A stretch of DNA of 64,000 bases, taken from assembly GCA_035292585.1 (NCBI GenBank), contig DATDPU010000118.1, forward strand, positions 10,226 through 74,225, read 5' to 3'. Below, one piece after another: positions 35,334 through 42,412 of the stretch. A model generated the notes under the pieces. The model did no database searches. It saw only the letters and a list, made by a program, of their open reading frames with translations, and was not told where the DNA came from. Each line of letters begins with the position of its first letter. The first letter of the stretch is position 1. Made by a program: the position numbers and the translations under genes. The DNA is from DASSFZ01 sp035292585 (GTDB lineage: Bacteria > Chloroflexota > Anaerolineae > Fen-1058).

Positions 35334-36029
35334 TCATTCGTCGATCGTTCGGTCTTCGATCTCCCACGCATGATCGAGCACGTGCCAGGCAATACGACGG
35401 ACGAAATAGCGCGGTCGCCATCGGACGCCGCCGCGAGGCCCGCGCTCCGGTATCTCGCCCCGCGCCGCCGAGGCCAGCCCTTTCAGAATGTCCTGCCGGA
35501 TACGGCGGAGTTCCTCGTCCGAATCGGCTTCTTCAGCTATCTTGAACTTCCAACCGAGCTGCGCGAGATAGCCGGCGTCGCTGCCGAGTGTGTGCTTGAC
35601 GATTCCCTCTAAGTCCCGGCCGCCGCCGCGCGGGCCTTTGCGTAGATCCTTCCCGCGAGCGGCCTTTGCCGCTGCGTCGAATGCCCGCCAGCAAGCGGCC
35701 AATAGCGTCTGGAAACGCCGCAGCTCTGCGGCTTTCACGTCATGTGCATCGACGGCCGGGGCGATGCCGGGCGCGCCGAAATCGGTGGTCGGGGCGCCGT
35801 CGAGCCGCTCGCTCACGTTGAACGCAGACTTGTCGGTCGGCGCTCGGAACTTGAGTCGCGTTGCGCGGAGGACGCGCGCGTAGCGCGGGCCAGAATCGAA
35901 GAGGGCTTGCAACGCCGATTCCTCATCGCGCCCGCTTCGACACCAGCCCGGCCAATCGATCGCGCCGGCGAAGGTTCGCTTTTCTCCAATTTCGAGGTAA
36001 ACGGTTATCCGATTTGAAGATCGCGCCAT
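35334..36029 (-). CDS. Conserved hypothetical protein with HicB-like start and DinB-like body
   Basis: About 231 residues from ATG 36029. The first 60 residues (ITVYLEIGEKRTFAGAIDWPGWCRSGRDEESALQAL) resemble HicB-type small domains. The remainder (RRFQTLLAACWRAFDAAAK, EGIVKHTLGSDAGYLAQLGW, RYFVRRIAWHVLDHAWEIEDR) resembles a DinB-type four-helix bundle with conserved His residues near the end. I know of similar proteins in Actinobacteria and Chloroflexota but not of a tested function. Confidence 0.7.
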   Translation of the reverse strand: MARSSNRITVYLEIGEKRTFAGAIDWPGWCRSGRDEESALQALFDSGPRYARVLRATRLKFRAPTDKSAFNVSERLDGAPTTDFGAPGIAPAVDAHDVKAAELRRFQTLLAACWRAFDAAAKAARGKDLRKGPRGGGRDLEGIVKHTLGSDAGYLAQLGWKFKIAEEADSDEELRRIRQDILKGLASAARGEIPERGPRGGVRWRPRYFVRRIAWHVLDHAWEIEDRTIDE

Positions 36030-36120
36030 AGTACGCTCCACACCCGCTTTATCCGGCTGAAGTATAACATGGGAAAACGCGTTGAGCTCTTCTTGAGTGA
36101 TGTCACGATTTCGATTTAGG

Positions 36121-36250
36121 TGCTCACCTTACGCAAAAGGCCATTTCACCGCTGAGAACGCAGAGAGCGCGGAGCGGATTTCCTAGCACATCTCTGCGTC
36201 CTCCGCGCCCTCTGCGGTAAAATCCCACCCGACTGCGCAAGGTGAGTTAG
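36121..36250. repeat. R2 family terminal-inverted-repeat element, variant core
   Basis: GCTCACCTTACGCA at the left and TGCGCAAGGTGAGTTAGG at the right form terminal inverted repeats like those at 58924-59039. The core is different: ACCGCTGAGAACGCAGAG against CTCTGCG...CTCTGCGGT, a long imperfect palindrome. No coding capacity. Confidence 0.7.
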
Positions 36251-36349
36251 GTGATATGATAACGGCGAACCCGCCACACGGGGATAACTGGACGACTTTG
36301 AATAGACCTTAGTCGCCAATCGAGGTGTGTAACGAGACGAAGTCACTCG

Positions 36350-36859
36350 ATGTCTCTCCTGAGTCATGTTCAGGCTATCCTGGCGCTGCCGGTCATGGTC
36401 ACGATCGTCATCCCAGGCGTGATTATCCTGACGACGCAATCCGTGAACATCGGCTGGTCGTTGCCCGCACCGATCAATGGCTTGCCGTTACTCATCGGCG
36501 CATTGCTGATCGGGCTGGGACTGCTCCTCATCGTCAAGACCGTTGCGCTGTTCGCGACCGTTGGACAAGGCACGCTGGCGCCCTGGTCGGCTACCCGAAT
36601 ACTCGTCGTTCAAGGCGTTTATCGCTATGTTCGCAATCCGATGATCAGCGGCGTGGGCGCGATTCTGCTGGGAGAAGCCGTATTGCTCGGTTCGAGGTCG
36701 CTGCTAACATGGTTCGGCCTTGGCGCGCTGGTCAACCTGATCTACATTCCGTTCATCGAAGAAGTAGGGCTTGAGCAGCGGTTCGGTTCGGCGTACAGTG
36801 ACTACAAGCGGCATGTGCCCCGCTGGATTCCGCGCCGGACGCCGTGGACAGGTGGCTAA
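36350..36859 (+). CDS. Isoprenylcysteine methyltransferase-like membrane protein
   Basis: A 169-residue protein with four to five helices. The C-terminal GVYRYVRNPMISGVGAILLGEAVLLGS and IEEVGLEQRFGSAYSDYKRHVPRWIPR are the SAM-binding signature of the ICMT/PEMT group (YRYVRNPMxxG and the E-x-x-L...Y-x-x-Y block). Bacterial members methylate unknown small or lipid substrates. It is separate from its neighbours. Confidence 0.85.
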   Translation: MSLLSHVQAILALPVMVTIVIPGVIILTTQSVNIGWSLPAPINGLPLLIGALLIGLGLLLIVKTVALFATVGQGTLAPWSATRILVVQGVYRYVRNPMISGVGAILLGEAVLLGSRSLLTWFGLGALVNLIYIPFIEEVGLEQRFGSAYSDYKRHVPRWIPRRTPWTGG

Positions 36860-36872
36860 CGAGAAGGTTCGA

Positions 36873-37007
36873 ACCACGGATGACACGGACACCTGCACGG
36901 CACCAACCCCCTGCCTTCGACGGGGGCAGGTCGCAGTGCGGTGCAAGTGTGTCACAAGAGGAAAAAAGCAAAACATCCGTGCGCGGAGCGTCCGTGTCAT
37001 CCGTGGT
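36873..37007. repeat. R6 element with 18-bp perfect terminal inverted repeats
   Basis: ACCACGGATGACACGGAC (36873-36890) and its exact complement (36990-37007) bound 135 bp of non-coding sequence. An inner CACTTGCACCGCACT/GGTGCC palindromic part is also present. No target duplication was found. It fills the gap between the ICMT-like and GNAT genes and a spurious frame runs through it. Confidence 0.7.
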
Positions 37008-37029
37008 CAGCCTTTGGATTAAGGAATCT

Positions 37030-37545
37030 ATGTCACTTCAGATCCAGAACATCCAGCCTCAGCAATTGAACGCCGTCGAGAACGTTCATCAACAAGCTTT
37101 CCCAGAGCCTGGCGAGGCTCGCCTCGTCAGGCTGCTCCACGAGCGTCACCAAGCGCCTGTCTCGCTGGCCGCCGCGCTCGATACTCACCTCGTCGGGCAT
37201 GTCTTGTTCTCGCCCGTCACCTTCGATCCGCCGCAACCGCACATTCGGGCAGTCGGATTGGCTCCGGTGGCTGTATTACCCGAGCATCAACGGCAGGGGA
37301 TCGGCTCGCAGCTGATTCGATGCGGCTTGCAGCAGTGCCGTGACGCAGGCTTTGATGCCGTCGTCGTTTTGGGCAACCCGGCGTATTACTCGCGTTTCGG
37401 ATTTACCCGCGCGCGCGACTATGGCCTGGGGAACGACTACCAGGTCGATGCGGAGTTCATGGCCCTCGAGTTGAAGCTGGGCGCACTAAACGGCGTTCGC
37501 GCGATCGTAAAATATCAACCGGAGTTTCAGGAGGCGGACTGTTAG
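37030..37545 (+). CDS. GNAT family N-acetyltransferase (YhbS-like)
   Basis: 171 residues from ATG 37030. The acetyl-CoA binding loop is APVAVLPEHQRQGIGSQLIRCGLQQC (Q-x-x-G-I-G, near residues 80-100), followed by VVVLGNPAYYSRFGFTRARDYGL, which is typical of the YhbS group. The acceptor substrate is unknown. The longer upstream frame passes through the R6 repeat and is not used. Confidence 0.88.
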   Translation: MSLQIQNIQPQQLNAVENVHQQAFPEPGEARLVRLLHERHQAPVSLAAALDTHLVGHVLFSPVTFDPPQPHIRAVGLAPVAVLPEHQRQGIGSQLIRCGLQQCRDAGFDAVVVLGNPAYYSRFGFTRARDYGLGNDYQVDAEFMALELKLGALNGVRAIVKYQPEFQEADC

Positions 37546-37641
37546 GCCAATCCCTGCGAAGGTTTCAAAAGCGCTCAACCGTCGCAAGGGTGAGTACAAC
37601 TTCCATCAACAATCCGCAATCCGCAATCGAGGAGCCAGGCA

Positions 37642-38553
37642 ATGACCCAATCCGCGTTACTATCCGATGTCTCGCCTTACGTCTATGGAACGACGCGACT
37701 GGGCGATGAACAGATCGCTTTTGACGATCGCGTCAACGTCGCCCGCGCGGCTATGAACGCAGGCATCTGGTTTCACACCAGTCATACCTATGGCAATGCG
37801 CTGAAGGTGTTGCGTGCGGCGTTTGACCAGGATCGCAATAAAGCGCCCCAGCTGATTGTCAAAATCGGCTGGAGCAGGGTGGACGAGCTGCGGACTGTCA
37901 TTCGGCAGAATCTTGACCCGTTGGGGCTGGACAGTCTGGAACTGGGGCAGCTATGCTTGAGCGGGCAGCTGGCCGATGACTTTGCCAACGGCGGCGAGTG
38001 CTATGCGGCGTTTGCGCGTCTCAAGCAGCAGGGGTTGGTTCGGCGTTTCGTGCTCGAAGTGTTTCCCTGGACATCGAACGTGGCGCTCAAAGCGCTGCGC
38101 GGCGGCTATCCGCAGGGCATCGTCGATGGCTACATTTTCTATCTCAATCCCTTGCAGCGTTTTGCGTCTAACGAGCTGTGGGAGCTGCTCATCGAACGCA
38201 ACGAGCCTATCATCGCCATGCGCACCCTTGCCGGCGGCCCGGTGCATCGGCTGCGAGATGTTCCGGGCGCGGCGTGGAAAGAATACTTGCAAAGGCGCGC
38301 GGTCGAAGTGGCGCCGATATTCGAGCGCTCCGGCATCGGCAGCTGGACGGAATTCTGCGTGCGTTTTGCTCATAGCTTCTCGCAGGTGCGGGCCACCGTC
38401 GGCGCCACGAGTCGTTTGGAGAATCTCAAGGAATTTCTGGCCGCCGCTGCGAACAGCCAGCCGCTGCCTGAGCATATTCGGAATGAGATCGTCAGGCTGC
38501 ACTACCGTTGGTCGGATGAACTTGATATGCACGCGGAACCCGGGTCGATGTGA
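37642..38553 (+). CDS. Aldo/keto-reductase-like protein with altered catalytic residues
   Basis: A 303-residue TIM-barrel protein similar to AKRs. The canonical 'DTA..YG' is HTSHTYGN here, so the tetrad Asp is His, while Tyr is kept; 'LIVKIGW' keeps Lys; and the 'LLQLH' His position reads LGQLCLSG with Cys. The end (VRFAHSFSQVRATVGATSRLENLKEFLAAA) matches the NADPH-binding end of AKRs. Loss of two tetrad members suggests a non-redox or changed activity. GAGGAG precedes the ATG. The gap 38554-38837 after it holds nothing I can name. Confidence 0.75.
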   Translation: MTQSALLSDVSPYVYGTTRLGDEQIAFDDRVNVARAAMNAGIWFHTSHTYGNALKVLRAAFDQDRNKAPQLIVKIGWSRVDELRTVIRQNLDPLGLDSLELGQLCLSGQLADDFANGGECYAAFARLKQQGLVRRFVLEVFPWTSNVALKALRGGYPQGIVDGYIFYLNPLQRFASNELWELLIERNEPIIAMRTLAGGPVHRLRDVPGAAWKEYLQRRAVEVAPIFERSGIGSWTEFCVRFAHSFSQVRATVGATSRLENLKEFLAAAANSQPLPEHIRNEIVRLHYRWSDELDMHAEPGSM

Positions 38554-38837
38554 GATTGCAACCGCTCCGCGCTGGATTTGCCTCCCCATCCAGGTTACAC
38601 CTTGCCAGCGATGATCGCGATGGCATCTGGCCCAACGGCAGCGGCTGAATGTTGCTGCCGGGCAGATCAGATTGCCCCAGAATCGACAGTCGCCCCAGAA
38701 AATGACTGTTTGGAAAGACCGTTCACGGAAACGCAGCGGCCCTGGGCGTCCTTCCTCGATACGCTCTTGGGGTTTATCTGTGCTGTGCTTGTTTTCATCG
38801 TTCGATCTCCTTTCGCTCGGCCAAACCTACTGGCAAC

Positions 38838-39134
38838 CTAACCGCCAGCCATGGCCCCCACGACCAGAAATGCCTCTGCGCCCGTCGTGACCGCGTCGGG
38901 CAGCGGGGCATCCACTGGTTCATGCGACATATCCTGCCCGCAGGCGAAAAATCGGATGAACGGCCGGCGCTGCGGCGTGACGTGGTCGCGGATCGTGCCG
39001 CGTAGCATCGGATACTGGGCCTCCAAGGCGTCCAGAATCGAGCCTAGCGTCGCCGGCCCCTCAACCTGGAGCTCGACCTCTTTGCCGACGCGCGCCAGCG
39101 TCCGTAGATGATGTGGGAGTACAACTCGGATCAT
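38838..39134 (-). CDS. MoaD/ThiS family ubiquitin-like sulfur carrier
   Basis: 98 residues with beta-grasp features: IRVVLPHHLRTLARVGKEVELQVEG, GSILDALEAQYPMLRG and the terminal VVGAMAGG. The C-terminal Gly-Gly is the adenylation and thiocarboxylation site of MoaD and ThiS. An unusual middle stretch (QRRPFIRFFACGQDMSHEPVDAPLPDAV) is seen in the subgroup that travels with BNR-repeat proteins. Its ATG overlaps the stop of the upstream BNR-repeat gene (ATGA), so the two are translationally coupled. Confidence 0.85.
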   Translation of the reverse strand: MIRVVLPHHLRTLARVGKEVELQVEGPATLGSILDALEAQYPMLRGTIRDHVTPQRRPFIRFFACGQDMSHEPVDAPLPDAVTTGAEAFLVVGAMAGG

Positions 39135-40246
39135 GGCAGTGTTTGAACTTCGACAGATAACACGGCTGGCAGGTCTCGGACGATAGGCGCCCAATTGTCG
39201 CCGGCATCGGCCGAGGCGTACACCTGCCCGCCGGTAGTGCCGAAATATACGCCGCACGCATCGAGTGAGTCAACCGCCAGCGCGCTGCGCAATACGTTGA
39301 CGTAGCAATCGCTTTGCGGCAAACCTTTGGTAAGCGCCTCCCACGCGTTGCCGCCCGTGCGGCTGCGGTACACGCGTAGCCTGCCATCGGGCGGAAAGTG
39401 CTCCGAGTCGCTCTTGATCGGGACGACGTAGATCGTCTCCGGCTCGTGCGCGTGAACGGCGATCGGAAACCCGAAGTCGCTCGGCAAGTTGCCGCTGACC
39501 TCATGCCACGACTCGCCAGCGTCGTCGCTACGCATGACATCCCAGTGTTTCTGCATGAATAGCACGCCCGGACGCGAGCGGTGTAGGGTGAGGCTGTGGA
39601 CGCAGTGGCCGACCTCGGCATTCGGGTCAGGCAGCTCGTACTGGGACTTGAGACCATGGTTCACTGGCCGCCAGGTCTGGCCGCCATCGTCGGTGCGGAA
39701 CGCGCCTGCGGCCGAGATAGCGACGAAGATTCGGTGGGGATCGTTCGGATCCAGAACGATGGTGTGCAGGCACATCCCACCGGCGCCGGGTTGCCACAGG
39801 TGTCCTTTGGCGCTGCGCAGCCCGGGAAGTTCCTGCCACGTTTGCCCGCCGTCGCTCGAGCGGAACAGGGCGGCGTCTTCGGCGCCGGCGTAGACCATAT
39901 CTGGATCGGTCAGCGACGGTTGGAGATACCAGACGCGCTTGAACTCCCAGGGGTGCTGCGTACCGTCGTACCACTGGTGCGTGCCGGGGACGCCCTCGTA
40001 CACAAACTTGTTGTCCACCGCCTCCCACGTCTTGCCACCGTCGTTGGAGCGCTGGATCAACTGCCCGAACCAGCCGGTGGATTGCGACGCATACAGCCGA
40101 TTCGCGTCGGCGGGCGAGCCGTTGAGGTGATAGATCTCCCAGCCGGCGAAGTGCGGGCCACTGACCTCCCACCGCTCGCGCTTCCCATCCGAGGTGAGAA
40201 TGAACGCGCCTTTGCGCGTGCCAACGAGAACTCGTATCTTGCTCAT
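39131..40246 (-). CDS. BNR/sortilin-like beta-propeller protein
   Basis: 371 residues with repeated BNR/Asp-box motifs: RSNDGGKTWEAV, RSSDGGQTWQEL, RTDDGGQTWRPV, RSDDAGESWHEV, ASADAGDNWAPI. Five repeats fit a propeller of the VPS10/sialidase-like type. There is no signal peptide, so it is cytoplasmic, which is uncommon for such propellers. Genes annotated as 'exo-alpha-sialidase' next to a MoaD homologue recur in several phyla, but I know of no tested function. AAAGGAGG precedes the ATG. Confidence 0.8.
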   Translation of the reverse strand: MSKIRVLVGTRKGAFILTSDGKRERWEVSGPHFAGWEIYHLNGSPADANRLYASQSTGWFGQLIQRSNDGGKTWEAVDNKFVYEGVPGTHQWYDGTQHPWEFKRVWYLQPSLTDPDMVYAGAEDAALFRSSDGGQTWQELPGLRSAKGHLWQPGAGGMCLHTIVLDPNDPHRIFVAISAAGAFRTDDGGQTWRPVNHGLKSQYELPDPNAEVGHCVHSLTLHRSRPGVLFMQKHWDVMRSDDAGESWHEVSGNLPSDFGFPIAVHAHEPETIYVVPIKSDSEHFPPDGRLRVYRSRTGGNAWEALTKGLPQSDCYVNVLRSALAVDSLDACGVYFGTTGGQVYASADAGDNWAPIVRDLPAVLSVEVQTLP

Positions 40247-40306
40247 GCTTTATGCCTCCTTTAGCTCTTGATGGTGCACACCGCCTGCCGAATTTCGCCC
40301 AGCCGG

Positions 40307-40705
40307 TTATTTCTTTTTCCCGCCGGACAGATTGTGGGCGACGGCGGCGCGAATAAGGTCCTTCAAGGCAGCCGCGTTGATTCTGTCGCCTTCGTGGAGG
40401 TCAATGGCGCGCGTGGCCTTTGCCGCAAGGCCGGCGTTGAAGAGGCCGTGCGTATCTTTCAGCAAAGCGCCTTTGAAGAAGTTGATCTTGAGATGGTCTT
40501 TGAAAGCGCCGACGGCAACCACATTCCCCTGGTGAGACCACACGGCCGTGCCCCACTTCCATTCTTCGGTAATGCCGGGGGCGGCCTCGAGAATCAGTTT
40601 TCGCAGTCGGGCCAGCATTTTGCCGCGCCAATCGCCCAGTGCTGCGATTTGGTTGGTGATGAATTGGGATGGGGTCAAGTCGTCTCTTGAAGTTGCTTTT
40701 TTCAT
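40307..40705 (-). CDS. DUF1801 (YdhG-like) protein
   Basis: About 132 residues from ATG 40705 (MKKATSRDDLTPSQFI). WRGKMLARLRKLILEAAPGITEEWKWGTAVWSHQGNVVAVGAFKDHLKINFFKGA is the DUF1801 pattern, a small alpha/beta fold of the iron-chaperone-like YdhG group. Lys-rich C terminus (NLSGGKKK). Function unknown. Confidence 0.85.
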   Translation of the reverse strand: MKKATSRDDLTPSQFITNQIAALGDWRGKMLARLRKLILEAAPGITEEWKWGTAVWSHQGNVVAVGAFKDHLKINFFKGALLKDTHGLFNAGLAAKATRAIDLHEGDRINAAALKDLIRAAVAHNLSGGKKK

Positions 40706-40965
40706 CTCACGGCTCTTAGTCGGCGAACGCATCAATTCTGGTGATCATTCACATCTCAATGGCTCATCGTCCGCGTCCGCTTCGCGCGGCCCGCGAGACG
40801 CGGGCCTAGAGCACTGGTGTGCAATCACCAGCATCAATTCTATTGCGCCGAAGGCTTGTTTGTAAACTCGGTCGCTTGGGCGGCGCCCTGGTGGCGAATG
40901 GCTGCGGCAACTATAGCACAACTGTTCTCGTCGGACAACCCCTAGCTTTGCAGTCGCAAACGAAC

Positions 40966-41000
40966 AACAGCGCCGCAGATCATAAATCTGCGGCGCTGTT
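40966..41000 (-). terminator. 15-bp perfect hairpin downstream of the minus-strand operon
   Basis: AACAGCGCCGCAGAT-CATAA-ATCTGCGGCGCTGTT lies 29 bases beyond the stop of the last gene in the 50-41 kb operon. On the minus strand it is followed by GTTCGTTTG, a weak U-rich run. It probably ends the operon. The surrounding gap 40736-41028 otherwise contains two GCATCAATTCT direct repeats and no gene. Confidence 0.65.
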
Positions 41001-41028
41001 GCCAGTTCAGATTTGTGGTCCAACCGTC

Positions 41029-41862
41029 TCAAGCCTCGGTGTTATCAGAATGACGAGAGAAGCGGGCGAAGTAGTAACGGCTGATGTCTTCAGGAATCAG
41101 TTCACGGCCGAGTGCTTCATCGATGCAATCCGTCAGCAAGCCAACCGCCAGTTCGTAACGCCGCGTGAAGTCGGCCCCAGCGACGCTGCGAATCTCGGCC
41201 AATGATCGCAGGCGTTGCCTGAGATGAGCGGGTTGCCAGGGTAACACTTGCACCACATGGTATTTCCATTTAGTTGAAGGCGCCGGCCTGCCGTTGATGG
41301 CAAACAGCAGGTCGATGAGCAGCTCGTGTACTTGATGGAGACGCATATGCGCCGAGTAAGCATCGCCGCGCTGAATCCACAGGTCAGGACGGTCGCTCCA
41401 GAGAACACCCCGCCACGTCGCGCCATATCGGCCTCGATAAACGCAACCACGATTCCCTAACTTCTTCACCGCAAAAACAACGCGGTCGACTTGCTCTTCA
41501 GGCGACAGTCGAGCGTCTGCGCACAGCCGGGCCAGACGCCCGTTTGGATCCGTCACAATAGACGTCTCGTAAGCGTAGAGGTAACGCTGCTTGTCAGTCC
41601 AGCGTTTGGGCTGCACCTGGTCAAAGCAAAGCGTAAAGATACTCCAATGACCGCCGTCGACCCGTTGCTCCCCCTGCGGCGCCCGGCGCTCATCCTCAGG
41701 CGAAGCACAGCACAGCAGCAGATCGACATCCGACAATGCATCGACCTGTCCTCGGCCAATACCTCCCTGAAAGGCGATCGACTCAACGCGCGCATCGCCG
41801 ATCACGCTCGGCAACAATTCAATCGCCCTCTGGCGCAGGCCGTCTAGCGTCTGAGCCGGCAT
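41029..41862 (-). CDS. Nucleotidyltransferase-fold protein 2 (last gene of the RiPP-like operon)
   Basis: 277 residues from ATG 41862, which has AAGGAG eleven bases upstream; a longer frame starts at 41907. The polymerase-beta-type active site is FQGGIGRGQVDALSDVDLLLCC (G-x-G...S-D-x-D). A helical C-terminal half includes HMRLHQVHELLIDLLFAINGRPAPSTKWKYH, similar to aminoglycoside-nucleotidyltransferase helical domains. It probably transfers NMP to an unknown acceptor. It overlaps the HAD gene by 44 bases. A similar fold is encoded at 48173. Confidence 0.78.
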   Translation of the reverse strand: MPAQTLDGLRQRAIELLPSVIGDARVESIAFQGGIGRGQVDALSDVDLLLCCASPEDERRAPQGEQRVDGGHWSIFTLCFDQVQPKRWTDKQRYLYAYETSIVTDPNGRLARLCADARLSPEEQVDRVVFAVKKLGNRGCVYRGRYGATWRGVLWSDRPDLWIQRGDAYSAHMRLHQVHELLIDLLFAINGRPAPSTKWKYHVVQVLPWQPAHLRQRLRSLAEIRSVAGADFTRRYELAVGLLTDCIDEALGRELIPEDISRYYFARFSRHSDNTEA

Positions 41863-42376
41863 TTCGATTGCTCCTTCCCAAAATGAAGAGGAGGTCTGCG
41901 CAGACATTTCGCCAGACGTCAGGTAAGCGCTCGGCGTCCACGGCGTACAGCAGCTGGGCAGCGCTATCAGGCGCGCCGTCAGGCCGCCAGGCGAATCGCA
42001 CGATCGTCATCGCCAAACGCTGATATACCCTTTCATCGATAAGCCCATCGCCGATCCCGGCCCAGGGCTTCAAATTATGCTCCGCGGCGTAACCTTCGAT
42101 TGCCTGAACCTTGGCGGAAATAATCCCTTCGGCCGAATGGTCATGTAGGGTCATATCACGATGAAGAAATGGCATGTGCGCCAGGCCCGCCTGGCGCAAT
42201 GCCGTGCGAGCGGCAGTGACCGCCTTGGCCGAGGCGCGCGCCGTGACGATGATCACCGGTGCGCGGCGGTCGATGCATTTTAGCATCGCGGCGACTGTCG
42301 GATGGATAGCATGTGCCGTCTTGTCATCTTCGGCGACCAGGCAGCCATCGAAATCGGTGACGAGCAGAGAACACAT
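41819..42376 (-). CDS. HAD superfamily phosphatase-like protein
   Basis: 185 residues. Motif I is VTDFDGCLVAED (nucleophile Asp8, acid Asp10), motif II VIIVTARAS, motif III around ISAKVQAIEG, motif IV WAGIGDGLIDERVY. All four are present, so it should be an active phosphohydrolase. Its target may be a phosphorylated intermediate made by the neighbouring dikinase or kinase, which is an inference from position only. AGGAG precedes the ATG. The protein has an unusual Arg/Pro-rich tail. Confidence 0.82.
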   Translation of the reverse strand: MCSLLVTDFDGCLVAEDDKTAHAIHPTVAAMLKCIDRRAPVIIVTARASAKAVTAARTALRQAGLAHMPFLHRDMTLHDHSAEGIISAKVQAIEGYAAEHNLKPWAGIGDGLIDERVYQRLAMTIVRFAWRPDGAPDSAAQLLYAVDAERLPDVWRNVCADLLFILGRSNRNAGSDARRPAPEGD

Positions 42377-42412
42377 CCAGTCTCCTGTGCGCCACCGGTC
42401 AGGTAGCGCCCC

